Shown piece by piece: positions 23,388 through 32,900 of a stretch of DNA of 33,226 nt. The position numbers were made by a program, and so were the translations under genes. Under the pieces are notes generated by a model, which saw nothing but the letters and a program-made list of their open reading frames with translations, had not been told where the DNA came from and did not search any database. The first letter of the stretch is position 1; every line of letters begins with the position of its first letter. Source of the stretch: an uncultured Planctomycetaceae bacterium (GTDB lineage: Bacteria; Planctomycetota; Planctomycetia; Pirellulales; Pirellulaceae); NCBI GenBank assembly GCA_903927685.1, contig CAIYOB010001564.1, forward strand, positions 1 to 33,226, in the 5' to 3' direction.

Positions 23388-25154
23388 TCACACCCGCGGC
23401 GTCATCCGCAACTCGGCCGACGGCTTCGGGATTCTGCCCTCTTGCAGACGTTTGCGCGCCAGCCACAGCGCATGGCAGCGCATCAGGTCCTCGACGTCCT
23501 GTTCGGCCGCAGCGTTCCATTGGCCCGTCTGCTCGTACTCCGCGGGGTCATCGCGGTACCGCTCTAAGAAGCTCTTCAGCGGTTCGTCACCCGGCGCCGC
23601 CTGGGTGTACGACTGGCCCAGATCGTCCAGCATCTCTTCCAAGCGGGCGACGGCGACCAGGTACCGCCGCCAGCGATGGGCGTCCCAGTCGAAGTCCGTG
23701 CGGAGCATCTGACCGGCCTGCCGGCCGTAGTCGGACAGCTGGTCAATGATCTCCGGCGGCATATTCAGGTTCAAGCCGCCCTCGTACTCGGCCAAGCGGA
23801 CGTGCACGATCCGTTCCCGATAGCCGGGCAGGACCGTCTGCAGGTTCTCGCGCCATTCCTGCATTGCGTCCAGCATCGCGCCCAGGAACTGGCCCAGCGA
23901 CCCGATATGGCGGAACGGCAGCAACAGGCCGTGGCCCGCCTTCCTCGGCAGGTCGATGCGTTGGTCCCGGTGAACCTGCGGATCAAAGGCCTCCAGCTTG
24001 ACGCCGAACGTCGGCCAGCGCGGCCAGATCGCGTCGAAGAAGTGGATCGGAAAGTTGCTGCTGATCCCGCCGTCGGAAAACCACTGCGGACGCGGGCGCT
24101 GCTGCTCGGCTTCGTCGGGCTGACGGAAATCGCGCGCGTGCAGCGGCACGGCGGCCAGGAGCACCGGAAAGCTCAGGCTCATCCGCACGGCGACGATGAC
24201 CGGCAAGTCGTCCGGCTCGGGCAGATACCGATATCCGGGATCTCGGCTGAATTCGTCCGACTTCTTGACCATCCAGTCGACGATGCGTGGCGGGAACAAA
24301 CGCCGAAACTCGTCCGGCCGGAACAGGAACTTGCGGTCCTCAAAGGGCAGCCGATACGGGCGGCCCTCGGTCAGGTTCGTGGTCATCACCAGCAGGCGGA
24401 TCGCGGGATCCGCCGAATTCCCGCCGTGCAAGTCGCCAAAGGTCAGCGGCTGGTCCGGCGGGCGTCCGGCGAGTCCCTGGACGTCCGCGACCGAGTCCAA
24501 GACGTCGGCCAGCCAATCGGTCAGGGCTGGCTGGTGGCGTTCGGAGCCCGGCTGCGTCGTCCCGGGACAGAGGCCGTAGAACTGCCGCGGCAGATCGTGG
24601 ACCAGCGCGCGGCCGACCCGCCACGCCACGGCCAGCGGCACGCCCAGGGCCGCCGCCCCCAGCGCGGGCCAGACGACCTGGCCCGTGACTAGTCCGCACG
24701 CGGCCAGCGCGACCGCGCCGGCCAACAGGCCGCCCAACAGCGAAGCCAGCCAGTATCCGTAGACCAAGCGGATCAGGATCGTCGCCAGCTTCAGGCACCA
24801 CGGCTTGCCGCCCAACGCCGCCAGCAACGCGTGAAACAACGGCCGCAGGCACGGCGCGGGTTGGAACAGCGTCAGCAGGATCCGATTCGTCCGGCCGGCA
24901 TACTCCAGCATGCGTGCAAAGCCACCGCGGGCCCGGCCGAACTCGGCCGCCGCCGCCAGTCCCGCGGCGATCGCCCCGGCACTGGTTCCCCCCACGTTCT
25001 TGAAGCGGTACTTTTCGGCCAGTTCGGCCACCGCCCGCGGGTACACCACACCGCTGGTGATCCCGCCCTTCATGACAATGTTGCAGTAGGGCTTGTCCGC
25101 TGCCGGTTCGGTTGGGACTGCGCTGGGCGGTGCGAGCTCTGGGGAAGATGACAT
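23388..25154 (-). CDS. Membrane-associated patatin-like phospholipase
   Basis: A 588-residue protein counted from ATG 25154, which has only a weak purine-rich site; an ATG 23 codons earlier is possible. The patatin dyad is visible: Ser58 in GGTSAGA and Asp361 in SDGGISSN, far apart because of an insertion. The oxyanion segment is MKGGITSGVVYP rather than the usual GGGxRG, a variant seen in some bacterial patatins. The insertion holds a strongly hydrophobic stretch (about 120-185) that likely forms two or three membrane helices. The protein should cleave acyl chains from lipids at the inner membrane. Its end is nine bases from the flhB stop (convergent). A TACAAT -10 box lies at 25202-25207 on the minus strand, without a good -35. 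Confidence 0.85.
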   Translation of the reverse strand: MSSSPELAPPSAVPTEPAADKPYCNIVMKGGITSGVVYPRAVAELAEKYRFKNVGGTSAGAIAAGLAAAAEFGRARGGFARMLEYAGRTNRILLTLFQPAPCLRPLFHALLAALGGKPWCLKLATILIRLVYGYWLASLLGGLLAGAVALAACGLVTGQVVWPALGAAALGVPLAVAWRVGRALVHDLPRQFYGLCPGTTQPGSERHQPALTDWLADVLDSVADVQGLAGRPPDQPLTFGDLHGGNSADPAIRLLVMTTNLTEGRPYRLPFEDRKFLFRPDEFRRLFPPRIVDWMVKKSDEFSRDPGYRYLPEPDDLPVIVAVRMSLSFPVLLAAVPLHARDFRQPDEAEQQRPRPQWFSDGGISSNFPIHFFDAIWPRWPTFGVKLEAFDPQVHRDQRIDLPRKAGHGLLLPFRHIGSLGQFLGAMLDAMQEWRENLQTVLPGYRERIVHVRLAEYEGGLNLNMPPEIIDQLSDYGRQAGQMLRTDFDWDAHRWRRYLVAVARLEEMLDDLGQSYTQAAPGDEPLKSFLERYRDDPAEYEQTGQWNAAAEQDVEDLMRCHALWLARKRLQEGRIPKPSAELRMTPRV

Positions 25155-25287
25155 CGGTTGATCTCGTGCGAGGTTGAGTTGACGCGGCCGGCCGACCTTC
25201 GATTGTACACGCTGTCCCGGCACAAAAAACGATTGGCGCGGGGGTCTTCGAAGTTGCGCGTTTTCAAGGCCCCCACCAGCCTCATGC

Positions 25288-25433
25288 CGAATGGTACGAG
25301 GTTAACCGTACTGGCAGCCTTGCCGCGTTTGTAACCCGAAGCGTCAGCGAAGAACGCGGCTGGAAATCGATTCATCCTCGCTCACGCGTCGGGTTACGAA
25401 CGCCGGCTTCGCCGCTTAACCTCGTACCATTCG
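25288..25433. repeat. Nested palindromic intergenic repeat
   Basis: An outer perfect 18-base inverted pair (25288-25305 with 25416-25433; arm CGAATGGTACGAGGTTAA) encloses an inner 20-base pair (25331-25350 with 25378-25397; arm begins GTAACCCGA) matching at 18 of 20 positions. The centre loop is 27 bases. The element lies in a 386-base gap between the patatin gene and the permease terminator. It encodes no transposase and has no credible gene. It looks like a miniature or REP-type dispersed repeat. The remainder of the gap, 25155-25287, holds only the patatin upstream region. Confidence 0.8.
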
Positions 25434-25469
25434 ACGCAAGCTCCGTGGTGGGAGTAGCCTCGCGATCCC

Positions 25470-25505
25470 AACAAAATGGCCCAAGGTGCCGCGGGCACCT
25501 TGGGC
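25470..25505 (-). terminator. Intrinsic terminator of the NCS1 permease gene
   Basis: Read on the minus strand, a perfect 12-pair stem GCCCAAGGTGCC / GGCACCTTGGGC (25479-25490 with 25494-25505) with a three-base loop is followed by CATTTTGTT (25470-25478). It begins 36 bases after the permease stop. Confidence 0.85.
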
Positions 25506-25540
25506 TCGTCAAAGATCGTTCACGAATTGTCAGGTCCGGC

Positions 25541-26932
25541 CTACTGCTGCGCCGCCGGCATTTCCAGCTGCTGGCTGGTCAGACCGATCTTGGCCAGGAT
25601 GGCGTACAGCACAAAGCCGACGATGATCGCCGCCACTGGCGGACAGGGCATCTGGAACGTCATCTCGAACATGGGGCCGAACAGCCCGTTCCAGGCGCCA
25701 ACCAGGAAGCCGACAGCCCAGGACAGCCAGCCGGCCGGGTTGAAGCCCGCGCGCGGCCCCGGCCACTTGCAGCCGGACAACAGGTAGTCGGCTGTCATCG
25801 CACCGCAGATGGGGCCGAACGACGCCCCGATGATGCCGAACATCTTGGCCGCATCACCCGCCTGACCGGACAGGATCAAGGCAATCGAAGCGGCCGTGCC
25901 AATGCCGACGGACACAAACGGATTGACTTTGGGCAAGGTGTTCTTCATGCTGTTGGCCGCGATCAGCGAGCTGAAGCAGGCGGGCGGGAAAGCGGCCAGG
26001 GCCAGCAGCAGCCAGAAGACCTTCGTCACTTGCGGCCCCATGATCGTGTCCATCAGCTTGGTCGGATCAAGGGTCACTTCCTTGCCCGCCATCACGCCAC
26101 TGCCGTACGTTCCGGCAACGATCAGCAGCGCCAGGCAGCCCGTAAAAATCGTGGCCCCGGCGACGCCCACCAAGCCGCCCAACTGGACGTCCTTGCTGTC
26201 GCGATTGCTCGATGCAATGTCGACGCCGGCCGCCCCGGCGGTGGCAAAGAACCCGACAATGTTGGCGATCGCGAACAGCATCACGTCCAGCGAACTCAGG
26301 CCAACGGAACCAGATCCGTCGAGCATCTCCGGCTTGAAGCTGCCCACGCCGGACAAGGTCTTGCCCGCCAGGACCAGCAGAATCACCAGCGGAATAATCG
26401 GCAGGTAAGTGGCGACCTTGGCAACGTACTGAATGCCTTTCAGACCGACAAACGCCGCCACGATGGCCCACACGACGCCAATTCCCAAATGCAGCGTCGA
26501 GTTCTTGGCGGCCTCGCCCAACGCCAGCCCCGCCAACAGTTCCGCCGAGAAATACGAGTTCACCGCCAACCAGCCGAACTGGAGGACACCCATGAAGAAG
26601 CCGGGCATCAGGAATCCGCCTTGCACCCCGTAGGTCGACGTTCCCACCACAGCCAGCGGCAGACCGGTCTTCATCCCCATCAAGCCGGGGGCCAAGTAGC
26701 TGGCGAAGTGGCAAATGAAAGCCGCCACGATGACGCCTAACAACGCCGTGCCCAGCCCGTTGGCGAGGATCCCCGCCGAGCCCGGCGCGCCGCTGGCAGG
26801 CACGCTTTGCCAAAACACGAACCAGAGCATGATCCCGGCATAGGTCTGGGCCGTACTCTTGAACCAGGGCACGCGGTTCGCCTGCGGAACCGGCTGGGCA
26901 GACGCGACATAATGCGGCAGATTCGAAGCCAT
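25541..26932 (-). CDS. NCS1-type nucleobase/cytosine permease
   Basis: A 463-residue inner membrane transporter with about 12 hydrophobic helices, the usual size for the NCS1 (CodB-like) family that imports purines, cytosine, thiamine precursors or similar compounds with Na+ or H+. The N-terminal ANRVPWFKSTAQTYAGIMLWF, the glycine/aromatic-rich second part (LAVVGTSTYGVQGGFLMPG), the helix 6 region ANIVGFFATAGAAGVDIASSNRDSKDV, and ADYLLSGCKWPGPRAGFNPAGWLSWAVGF near the end all fit. Substrate cannot be assigned. ATG at 26932 follows a strong AGGAGGGA. It stands alone, with its own promoter and terminator. No nucleobase-degrading gene is next to it. Confidence 0.8.
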   Translation of the reverse strand: MASNLPHYVASAQPVPQANRVPWFKSTAQTYAGIMLWFVFWQSVPASGAPGSAGILANGLGTALLGVIVAAFICHFASYLAPGLMGMKTGLPLAVVGTSTYGVQGGFLMPGFFMGVLQFGWLAVNSYFSAELLAGLALGEAAKNSTLHLGIGVVWAIVAAFVGLKGIQYVAKVATYLPIIPLVILLVLAGKTLSGVGSFKPEMLDGSGSVGLSSLDVMLFAIANIVGFFATAGAAGVDIASSNRDSKDVQLGGLVGVAGATIFTGCLALLIVAGTYGSGVMAGKEVTLDPTKLMDTIMGPQVTKVFWLLLALAAFPPACFSSLIAANSMKNTLPKVNPFVSVGIGTAASIALILSGQAGDAAKMFGIIGASFGPICGAMTADYLLSGCKWPGPRAGFNPAGWLSWAVGFLVGAWNGLFGPMFEMTFQMPCPPVAAIIVGFVLYAILAKIGLTSQQLEMPAAQQ

Positions 26933-27036
26933 CGATGTCCCTCCTGCGAGTCAACAAAATGGAGACGCCGCCTCCGGGCGTGTGGCCGCTTGCCCGCCGA
27001 TGCGCGCGTCCAAAACGTGGGCGTAACGAGCTATCG

Positions 27037-27064
27037 AGTATAGCGGTTGGCAAAGCGATGTAAA
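27037..27064 (-). promoter_or_regulatory. Sigma70-type promoter of the NCS1 permease gene
   Basis: On the minus strand TTTACA (27059-27064, 5/6) and TATACT (27037-27042, 5/6) are 16 bases apart, the best promoter match in the window. Transcription would start near 27030, giving a leader of about 98 bases before the ATG at 26932. The leader has no riboswitch that I recognise. The rest of the 26933-27267 gap holds the terminator of the next gene and otherwise nothing that I can identify. Confidence 0.6.
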
Positions 27065-27168
27065 CGGTCCGCAGGGCCAGATTTCGCAGCCGGCAGCGCG
27101 ACGCTGCCCGCGCCGACGGAGCAATCCGGAATCTCCAGGCAGCGATCCTGTGGGGCCACCCAGGGAGC

Positions 27169-27213
27169 GGAAAAACAAAGCGGGGGAGCTGCGCCGCACG
27201 CAGACTCCCCCGC
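27169..27213 (-). terminator. Intrinsic terminator after the LTxxQ-repeat gene
   Basis: On the minus strand a 14-pair stem with one bulged base (27199-27213 with 27180-27193; GCGGGGGAG...CTCCCCCGC) and a five-base loop is followed by TTTGTTTTTCC (27169-27179). It starts 54 bases after the stop at 27268. Confidence 0.88.
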
Positions 27214-27267
27214 AGATTGCCATGACAATGGCGTCGCCCGCCAGGATGGCAGGCGTTCGAGCCGGAA

Positions 27268-27804
27268 CTACTGCCCGCGATTGCCGCCACGGCCGCCGCG
27301 CTGCCCCCGCTCCTGCCGAGCCTTCTCGACTTTCTCCTTCTGCTCCGGCGTCAGCACGGACATGATCTTCTCCAGCAGCGAGCCGTTCAGTTCCTCAGCC
27401 GCCTTGCGAGCCGCTTCCATGTCCTTCTTCTGGGCGTCGGTCAGATTCAGGGCCTTCTCGAGGGTCTCCCGCATGTTCTGGAAGCCTTCGCCCGATTCGC
27501 GCGCCTTCTGGAATGCGTCGGCCCGGGCTTTCTTCTGTTCCTCAGTCAGGATGCTGTCCTGCTTCTCCTGAGCGGCCTTCAGTTTCGGGCCGAATTCCTT
27601 CTTGATCTCGTCGACCTTGGCCTTCTGCGCGTCGGTCAGGTCCAGGTCGCGCACCATGTAGTCGATGCGCGCGGTCGGGTCGCCAAACCCGCGGCCGGGG
27701 CCACCCGGGCCGCGAGCGCCGGGCTTCCGCCCTTCGGCAGCCGCCAAGGTACCCACCATCGCCACACACACCGCCAGAGCCAATACAATCCGCACGGTCT
27801 TCAT
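27268..27804 (-). CDS. Small periplasmic LTxxQ-repeat (Spy/CpxP-like) protein
   Basis: A 178-residue protein. ATG at 27804 has GGAGGAAGG upstream and opens a signal peptide (MKTVRIVLALAVCVAMVG, cleavage near LAAA-EG). A Gly/Pro/Arg-rich linker follows, then an almost wholly helical, charged body. Four LTxxQ-type motifs recur: LTDAQKAKVDEIKKEF, LTEEQKKARADAF, LTDAQKKDMEAAR and LTPEQKEKVEKAR, spaced through the body. The end is Arg/Gly-rich (RGQRGGRGGNRGQ). LTxxQ motifs mark Spy and CpxP, envelope stress chaperones, and related metal-sensing proteins; planctomycetes have many such proteins of unknown role. The gene is single, with a strong terminator. Confidence 0.75.
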   Translation of the reverse strand: MKTVRIVLALAVCVAMVGTLAAAEGRKPGARGPGGPGRGFGDPTARIDYMVRDLDLTDAQKAKVDEIKKEFGPKLKAAQEKQDSILTEEQKKARADAFQKARESGEGFQNMRETLEKALNLTDAQKKDMEAARKAAEELNGSLLEKIMSVLTPEQKEKVEKARQERGQRGGRGGNRGQ

Positions 27805-27973
27805 CAGAACCTTCCTCCGGAGAGAGAACTGGGCAGGGCCGCGCCCCGCGCAACACAACAACACCAGTCCCGTTTAACCCCGGCCGGCTCGGTTGGTTCC
27901 GGTCCCGGAGCAGACTTTCTGAGAATGACGAGCGGATGCCTGGGGGGTCGAGCCACGAGGAGTCAAGCTGTCA

Positions 27974-28000
27974 GGCGGTGTGCCCCCCCTCACACCAGCC
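27974..28000 (-). terminator. Weak hairpin after the HEAT-like gene
   Basis: GGC-GGTGTG (27974-27982) pairs with CACACC-A-GCC (27991-28000) around an eight-base loop, six bases after the HEAT-like gene's stop. There is no U tract, so termination is doubtful. Confidence 0.2.
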
Positions 28001-28005
28001 CCGGG

Positions 28006-29550
28006 TCACGGATTGAACGCCCGCAGCAGCTTGCGGCCTTTGTAGATGCAGTAGGCCACGCCGGCGTCGATCGGCCGCGGGCTGCCGCGCCGCGGCCACC
28101 AGGTGCACTGCGACTGGTCGGCGACCGCGATGCCCGAGACGCCCTGGTGCATGACGGTCGCCACCAAGACCTTGTCGCCCAGGAACGAGCCCAACGTTTG
28201 CGGGACAATGGCGTCGTAGCCCGCGTCCCGCAGGCGACGTTCCAGACGCACGACCTCGACCCGCTGGGCGTCGTTCAGCGACTCGACGGCCAGTTCGTAG
28301 ATGTCCTCATGCTCGGCTTGCCAACCGGCGAAAGCCGCGTAGATATCGTCGGGAGGCAGGTCCGCCAGGTCGGCGGCAAAGGCGTGCGTCAGCGGCCCGG
28401 CGATCCCGATATTACTGAACTCGGCCTCCTGGAACGCATACACGAAACGGAACAGGAAGCACTCCACAGCGTCGTCGTAACCGGGCCAAGCCTGCTGGCG
28501 AAAGTCGACCAGCTCGCAGCGGCTCGGCGGCATGCCCATCTGCGCGGGCTGGGCCAGCCACAGAGCCAGATCGGCTTCCGCCTTGGCTTGCTCCGTCCGG
28601 TATTGGCTGTCCACCTGGTCCAAGATGCCCAATTCCTCGGCATAGGCCAGAACGCGAAGTCGAGTCACCGGCTCGGCGGCCAACTCGAGTAAGACCCGCT
28701 CGCCCGTCTTTTCGCCCAGCTTGGCCAAGGCCGCCGCCGCCTCGGCCCGCAAGCGGCGGTGGCTCAACTCCAACGCCTGGTACAACTTGCCAACCGCCGA
28801 CGGGTTGCCGATCAGGGCCAGCGCATCGCACAGCGACACGGCCAGTGAGACGCCCTCCTTGACTTGCCGACTGGTCGCTTCGACGTCCCGCCCGGCAGCC
28901 GGCGGTTCGGCTTCGATCTGGCCCAACCGGCCGACCAGGCCGGCCAGCAAGATCCCAATCTCCTCCGCGCGCCCCGCGCCCGGATGCGCCGCAACCATGC
29001 CTTCGCGAGTCACAAAGTTGGCCAGATCGAGGATTGCGGCCGCCAGGCTGATGTGTTTCAGGCCGTCCAGGAGCGTAGGGAACAGTGCCGCCGGGTCATA
29101 GTCGCGATGCTGGAACAGCGGGCCGAAGATCGCCGCCACCAGGTTCGCATCGGCAGGCGGATCGGCGATCATCAATTCCGTGAACGCGGCCAAGGCTGAC
29201 GGCGTGCGGGCCGCGGTCAACAGGCACGGCAGATAAGCCCTGGCGGCGCTGGCCGTGCCCAGGTGCCGGTACAAGGCCGCCGCCGGCTTCAGGATCGTGT
29301 CATCCAGCGGAGGCGTCCCTGCGACCGCCCCCCGGTGCAGCACTTGCCGAAAGGCCGCGGCCAGGAAGCCATCCTGGACCTTGTCCCAGGCGGGACTCCG
29401 GTCCAGCAGCCCTTGCAGCAAGGCGCCGATCTCGTCCGGTGCGGCCCGGCTGACCCACCGCAAACGTCCCAGCGCCGCCTCGCGCTCCGCCGCGCCGCCC
29501 TCGGCCAACCGCTCCAGATCTCCTAGCAGTTCCCTCACGTCTTCGCTCAA
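28006..29550 (-). CDS. HEAT/ARM-like helical repeat protein
   Basis: About 514 residues if it starts at the TTG at 29550, which has GGAG eight bases upstream and begins LSEDVRELLGDLERL. An ATG at 29619 gives 537 residues but has no Shine-Dalgarno and would lie only about ten bases after a possible TATAAT -10 box (29637-29642), so the TTG is favoured. The first 320 residues are paired helices of the HEAT/ARM kind (for example LYQALELSHRRLRAEAAAALAKLG). The last 180 residues are a different alpha/beta domain that I do not recognise, with aromatic-rich WPGYDDAVECFLFRFVYAF and a Gly-rich end. There is no signal peptide, so it is cytosolic. A scaffolding or regulatory role is typical of such repeats, but no partner is evident. 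Confidence 0.75.
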   Translation of the reverse strand: MSEDVRELLGDLERLAEGGAAEREAALGRLRWVSRAAPDEIGALLQGLLDRSPAWDKVQDGFLAAAFRQVLHRGAVAGTPPLDDTILKPAAALYRHLGTASAARAYLPCLLTAARTPSALAAFTELMIADPPADANLVAAIFGPLFQHRDYDPAALFPTLLDGLKHISLAAAILDLANFVTREGMVAAHPGAGRAEEIGILLAGLVGRLGQIEAEPPAAGRDVEATSRQVKEGVSLAVSLCDALALIGNPSAVGKLYQALELSHRRLRAEAAAALAKLGEKTGERVLLELAAEPVTRLRVLAYAEELGILDQVDSQYRTEQAKAEADLALWLAQPAQMGMPPSRCELVDFRQQAWPGYDDAVECFLFRFVYAFQEAEFSNIGIAGPLTHAFAADLADLPPDDIYAAFAGWQAEHEDIYELAVESLNDAQRVEVVRLERRLRDAGYDAIVPQTLGSFLGDKVLVATVMHQGVSGIAVADQSQCTWWPRRGSPRPIDAGVAYCIYKGRKLLRAFNP

Positions 29551-29683
29551 GCATCCGTCTCCGCGCACGGGGTTTCGATTCGCGTCGTCGGCATATTCTC
29601 CGCCGGCACGCTGGAACATATACTGACGTCACGCTAATTATACACATCGCAACGTGGTCCTGGGTGTGAGGAGTCTTGCGGGA

Positions 29684-29908
29684 ATGCCCGACAAATTTGA
29701 CCGTTACCGGGAAGCGCTGGTGGTCGAAACCGACACGATCTGGCCGGCCGAGTTCCAGACATTGGCACCCGGCGAGAAAGGGCGGATCGAGCAGGCCCTG
29801 CACGCCGATCCCAAACGCTGTGCGCAGCTCGAGTACGTCCGCATCGCCACCGGCTTCTGCCGGCAAATCACCGTCACCGCCACCGACGTCCAGTGGGCCC
29901 GCGGATAG
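29684..29908 (+). CDS. Small protein of unknown function (74 residues)
   Basis: ATG at 29684 has GAGGAG ten bases upstream; an upstream in-frame GTG at 29654 would add ten residues. The protein is rich in Glu, Arg and aromatic residues. A compact pattern, EALVVETDTIWPAEFQTLAPGEKGRIEQALHADP, looks like two helices, followed by LEYVRIATGFCRQITVTATDVQ. It has no membrane helix or metal motif beyond a single cysteine. It is divergent from the HEAT-like gene and convergent with the GH42-like gene. The codon use matches its neighbours and it has a clean start, so I consider it real. Confidence 0.6.
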   Translation: MPDKFDRYREALVVETDTIWPAEFQTLAPGEKGRIEQALHADPKRCAQLEYVRIATGFCRQITVTATDVQWARG

Positions 29909-29969
29909 CCCGCCAGCCGTTTCCAGGGCGGCCACCCGCCCGCGACGGAATCGCGCGCGGTTAAGAGAG

Positions 29970-32900
29970 TCACTGCGGGGTCGCGATTTGCGATTCGCTC
30001 GTCGGAGCGTCCGGGGCGGCGATCCGAATCAAACATGTGGCCCGGTCGGCGTCGATGTCCAGCGCCGGCCGCTGCGCGTCCAGCGGCACGCGCTCGTACG
30101 TGACCCAGCGGCCGGCGCGATATTCACCCACCACGGCGACCCGTTCCCCGCGGCCTGGCGGAAGCTCAATGCGTCCCGGCTCCAAGGGAGCGATCAGCAG
30201 CGACGCCGTTCGCCGTACGTCCTGGCCGTCCAACGCCAGCAGCAGCTTCAAGCCCGTTCCCGCCATCAGCCGCTCGTCGCCGCTTGCCGCGGTGCCTTGA
30301 GCGCCCACGGCCGTGACCTGGCCGTCGTGCGTGACCGCCGCCAACGCAGGCCAGCCGTTGCGGACGGTCAAGTGAATCGGACCGGCAGCCGAGGCGACCT
30401 GGACGGACTGTTCGCCCACGCCGCTGCGGGTGTTCACCACCACGTGCACGGCACCCTCGGCCGTGGGCTGCCGCATCACGTGCAGCCACGGGGCAGCAGG
30501 CTCCACCTCCAGGGGCGACAACCCTGCGGCCCGGAGAAACGCCTCGTACAATGCCCGCCGCACGGCTTGGCCCGCCGCCGTATCATCCAGTTCGACCGGA
30601 TCGCTGAAATAGTAGACTTGCCCGCGGCCGACCACAGCGCGAACCAGGACGGGCTCGCCGTCCGCCGTCCGGCCCAGGACTTCCGCCGACACCGGCCGGA
30701 CCTGGACGCACGGCCGGACCGGTTGCGGCCCCAGGCCCGCCAGCGAGAATTCCGCGCGGACGTCGCGGCCCCGCCAGCGTTCGATGTTCGGATAGCGTTC
30801 GGCGACGAATTCGACCCCCGCCAACTCCTGTAGTCTCGCCGCCGCCGTCCGCCGCCGCTGACCGTCGTACGACAAGTCGCCGGTCACCAGCAGCGTGCCG
30901 CCGCCGCGGACCCAGGTTGACAGCCGCTCGAAGACGTCGTCGGTCAGGGCCAGCGGAGCCGGCAGGATCAGCGTCGTCACGGCCGCCGGCAACGCGTCCA
31001 GGTGGTCGTCGTCGAGCGTGGCGAATTCATAGTGCAACGCCAGCAGGTCCGCAAAGGTGCGCGAGGCCACGGTCGGCCCGACGCCGGCCTGGTTGCCCAG
31101 CCGCAACTGATTCGCCAGGCAGACCGCCAAGGCCGGCGGCCGATCCACGGGCGTCACGTGCCGCCAGACCAGCGACTGGTTGCGATGGAGATACGCGACA
31201 TCCTTAGGGATCAGCTGGTTGGGATAGAACAGCCCCCACGGAAAGACCCAAGCCTGGGCGTCGCGGAGGCACCAGTTCTGCACCTTGCAGGCGCCCAGCC
31301 CCAGGGCGTAATGGGCGACCAGGGCGAACAACTGGCGCTGCTCCTCTTCCGTGCGTTGGATGTGGTAGTGCGAACCGCCGCTGGCGACGGTCCAGGCCGG
31401 ATGCGTCTTGACGCCGTATTCGCCCAGGCTCACGCCCTTGCCGCGCAGCCGCAGGTCGTTCCAGCGGATCTGCAGCGGCAGGTTGTCCAGGTCGGCTCCG
31501 GGCCGGTCAAAGAAGCCGATGTTCGACACGTCCTGCCCGTCGATGGTATCGATCAAATCGATGCCGCCGCCGGGCTGCTGATAGTATTCCGAGGTGATCG
31601 GCCGGTCGCGGTCATGCTCCCGCACCGCGGCCACGTGCGTCTCGTTCCACCGCCGCATCAGCCAACGCTCGAAACGCGACGCATCGAGCGCCGCGGCGTC
31701 GTCCCAGCGGCCCGAGTTCGGCGGCGGAAAGGCCAGCTTCCCCCACTCGCCCCGCACGGCGTCACCGCCCCAGGCCGCGCGCAACCGGTCAGCCGTCCCG
31801 TAGCGTTCGGCCAGCCAGCGGTTCCACAGCGGCAGCACGTCTTGCGGATGCTCCGCCGTGTTCAACTGGTAATCGCCGTTGATGTAGTAGAGCAGTCCCG
31901 GGACGTCGCGGAAGCGTTCCGCGTACTGACGGCACAACGCCCGCTGCTCGGCCAACGCCTCGTCGCCCACCGCCACATTGTGGCCGATCAGCATCCCCGG
32001 CATGAAGACCAGCCCCAACTGCTGCGTCAGTTGCGCCAACGCCCGGAAGCCGCGCCAATCCTCCTCGCCGAAGACATGCCCCGGCTTGGTGTACTGCAGG
32101 TTCTCGTACAAGTCCAAGCCGAAATCGCGGGCGGCCGACAACTCGGCGGCCCAGGTCAACGGACTTTCGCTGTCCGAATCGTAGATCGAATGATACGTGT
32201 CGCTGCCGAACAGGAACTGGGGGCGGCCGTCGAGCGTGAAGTAGTTGTTTTGAAAACGCAACTCCGGTCCGGAACGCATCGCCGCGGGTTGCTCGCACAC
32301 CAGGCCCACGTCGAGTTGATCGACCGCTTGCCCGTCCAGTCGCAGCTCCGCCGTGACTTGCCACAGGCCGCCGGCCGGGGCCTTGTCCGCCGCTGGCCAC
32401 AGCACCTCGCTCGGCACCGCGAATTCCAGGACCCTGGCGCCCGGAGTCACCGTCAGCGACTGGCGCAGCTGCAACCGGGACGGTCGCGAATTGGCCCAGT
32501 CGGAGGCCGCCGCCGGTTCGATCGGCCGCACCGATAGCACGACTTCGCCGGCGTGCGTTGACCCTCCCCGGTTGTCGACGGTCAGCGAAACCGCGGCCGA
32601 TTCGCCAGGCCGGTACAGCCGGCGATCCGTCGTCAGGTTTCGCAACCAGACCCTCCGCACCAGGAAGCGGGCGACGTCCTGCAGCGACAGCGCGGCCGCC
32701 GCTGCCGGATCGCGGAACAAGTCGACGTTCTCGACGCCGAAATAGGCCCAGCACGAGCCGCTGTAGAACCCGCCGTAGTTCACGACCAGCGCTCCGGCTG
32801 CGCCGCGCGGCCGCCCGTAGCGATCACAGGCGGTCCACAGGGGAATCCAGCGGGCGCGGTCGTGGCCGATGACGCCGGACGCCGCCCAGCCGCGAAACTC

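Noticed and set aside
26933..27030. Possible riboswitch in the leader of the permease gene
   Set aside because: The leader is only about 98 bases and I could not find conserved core bases of any riboswitch class linked to nucleobase transport.
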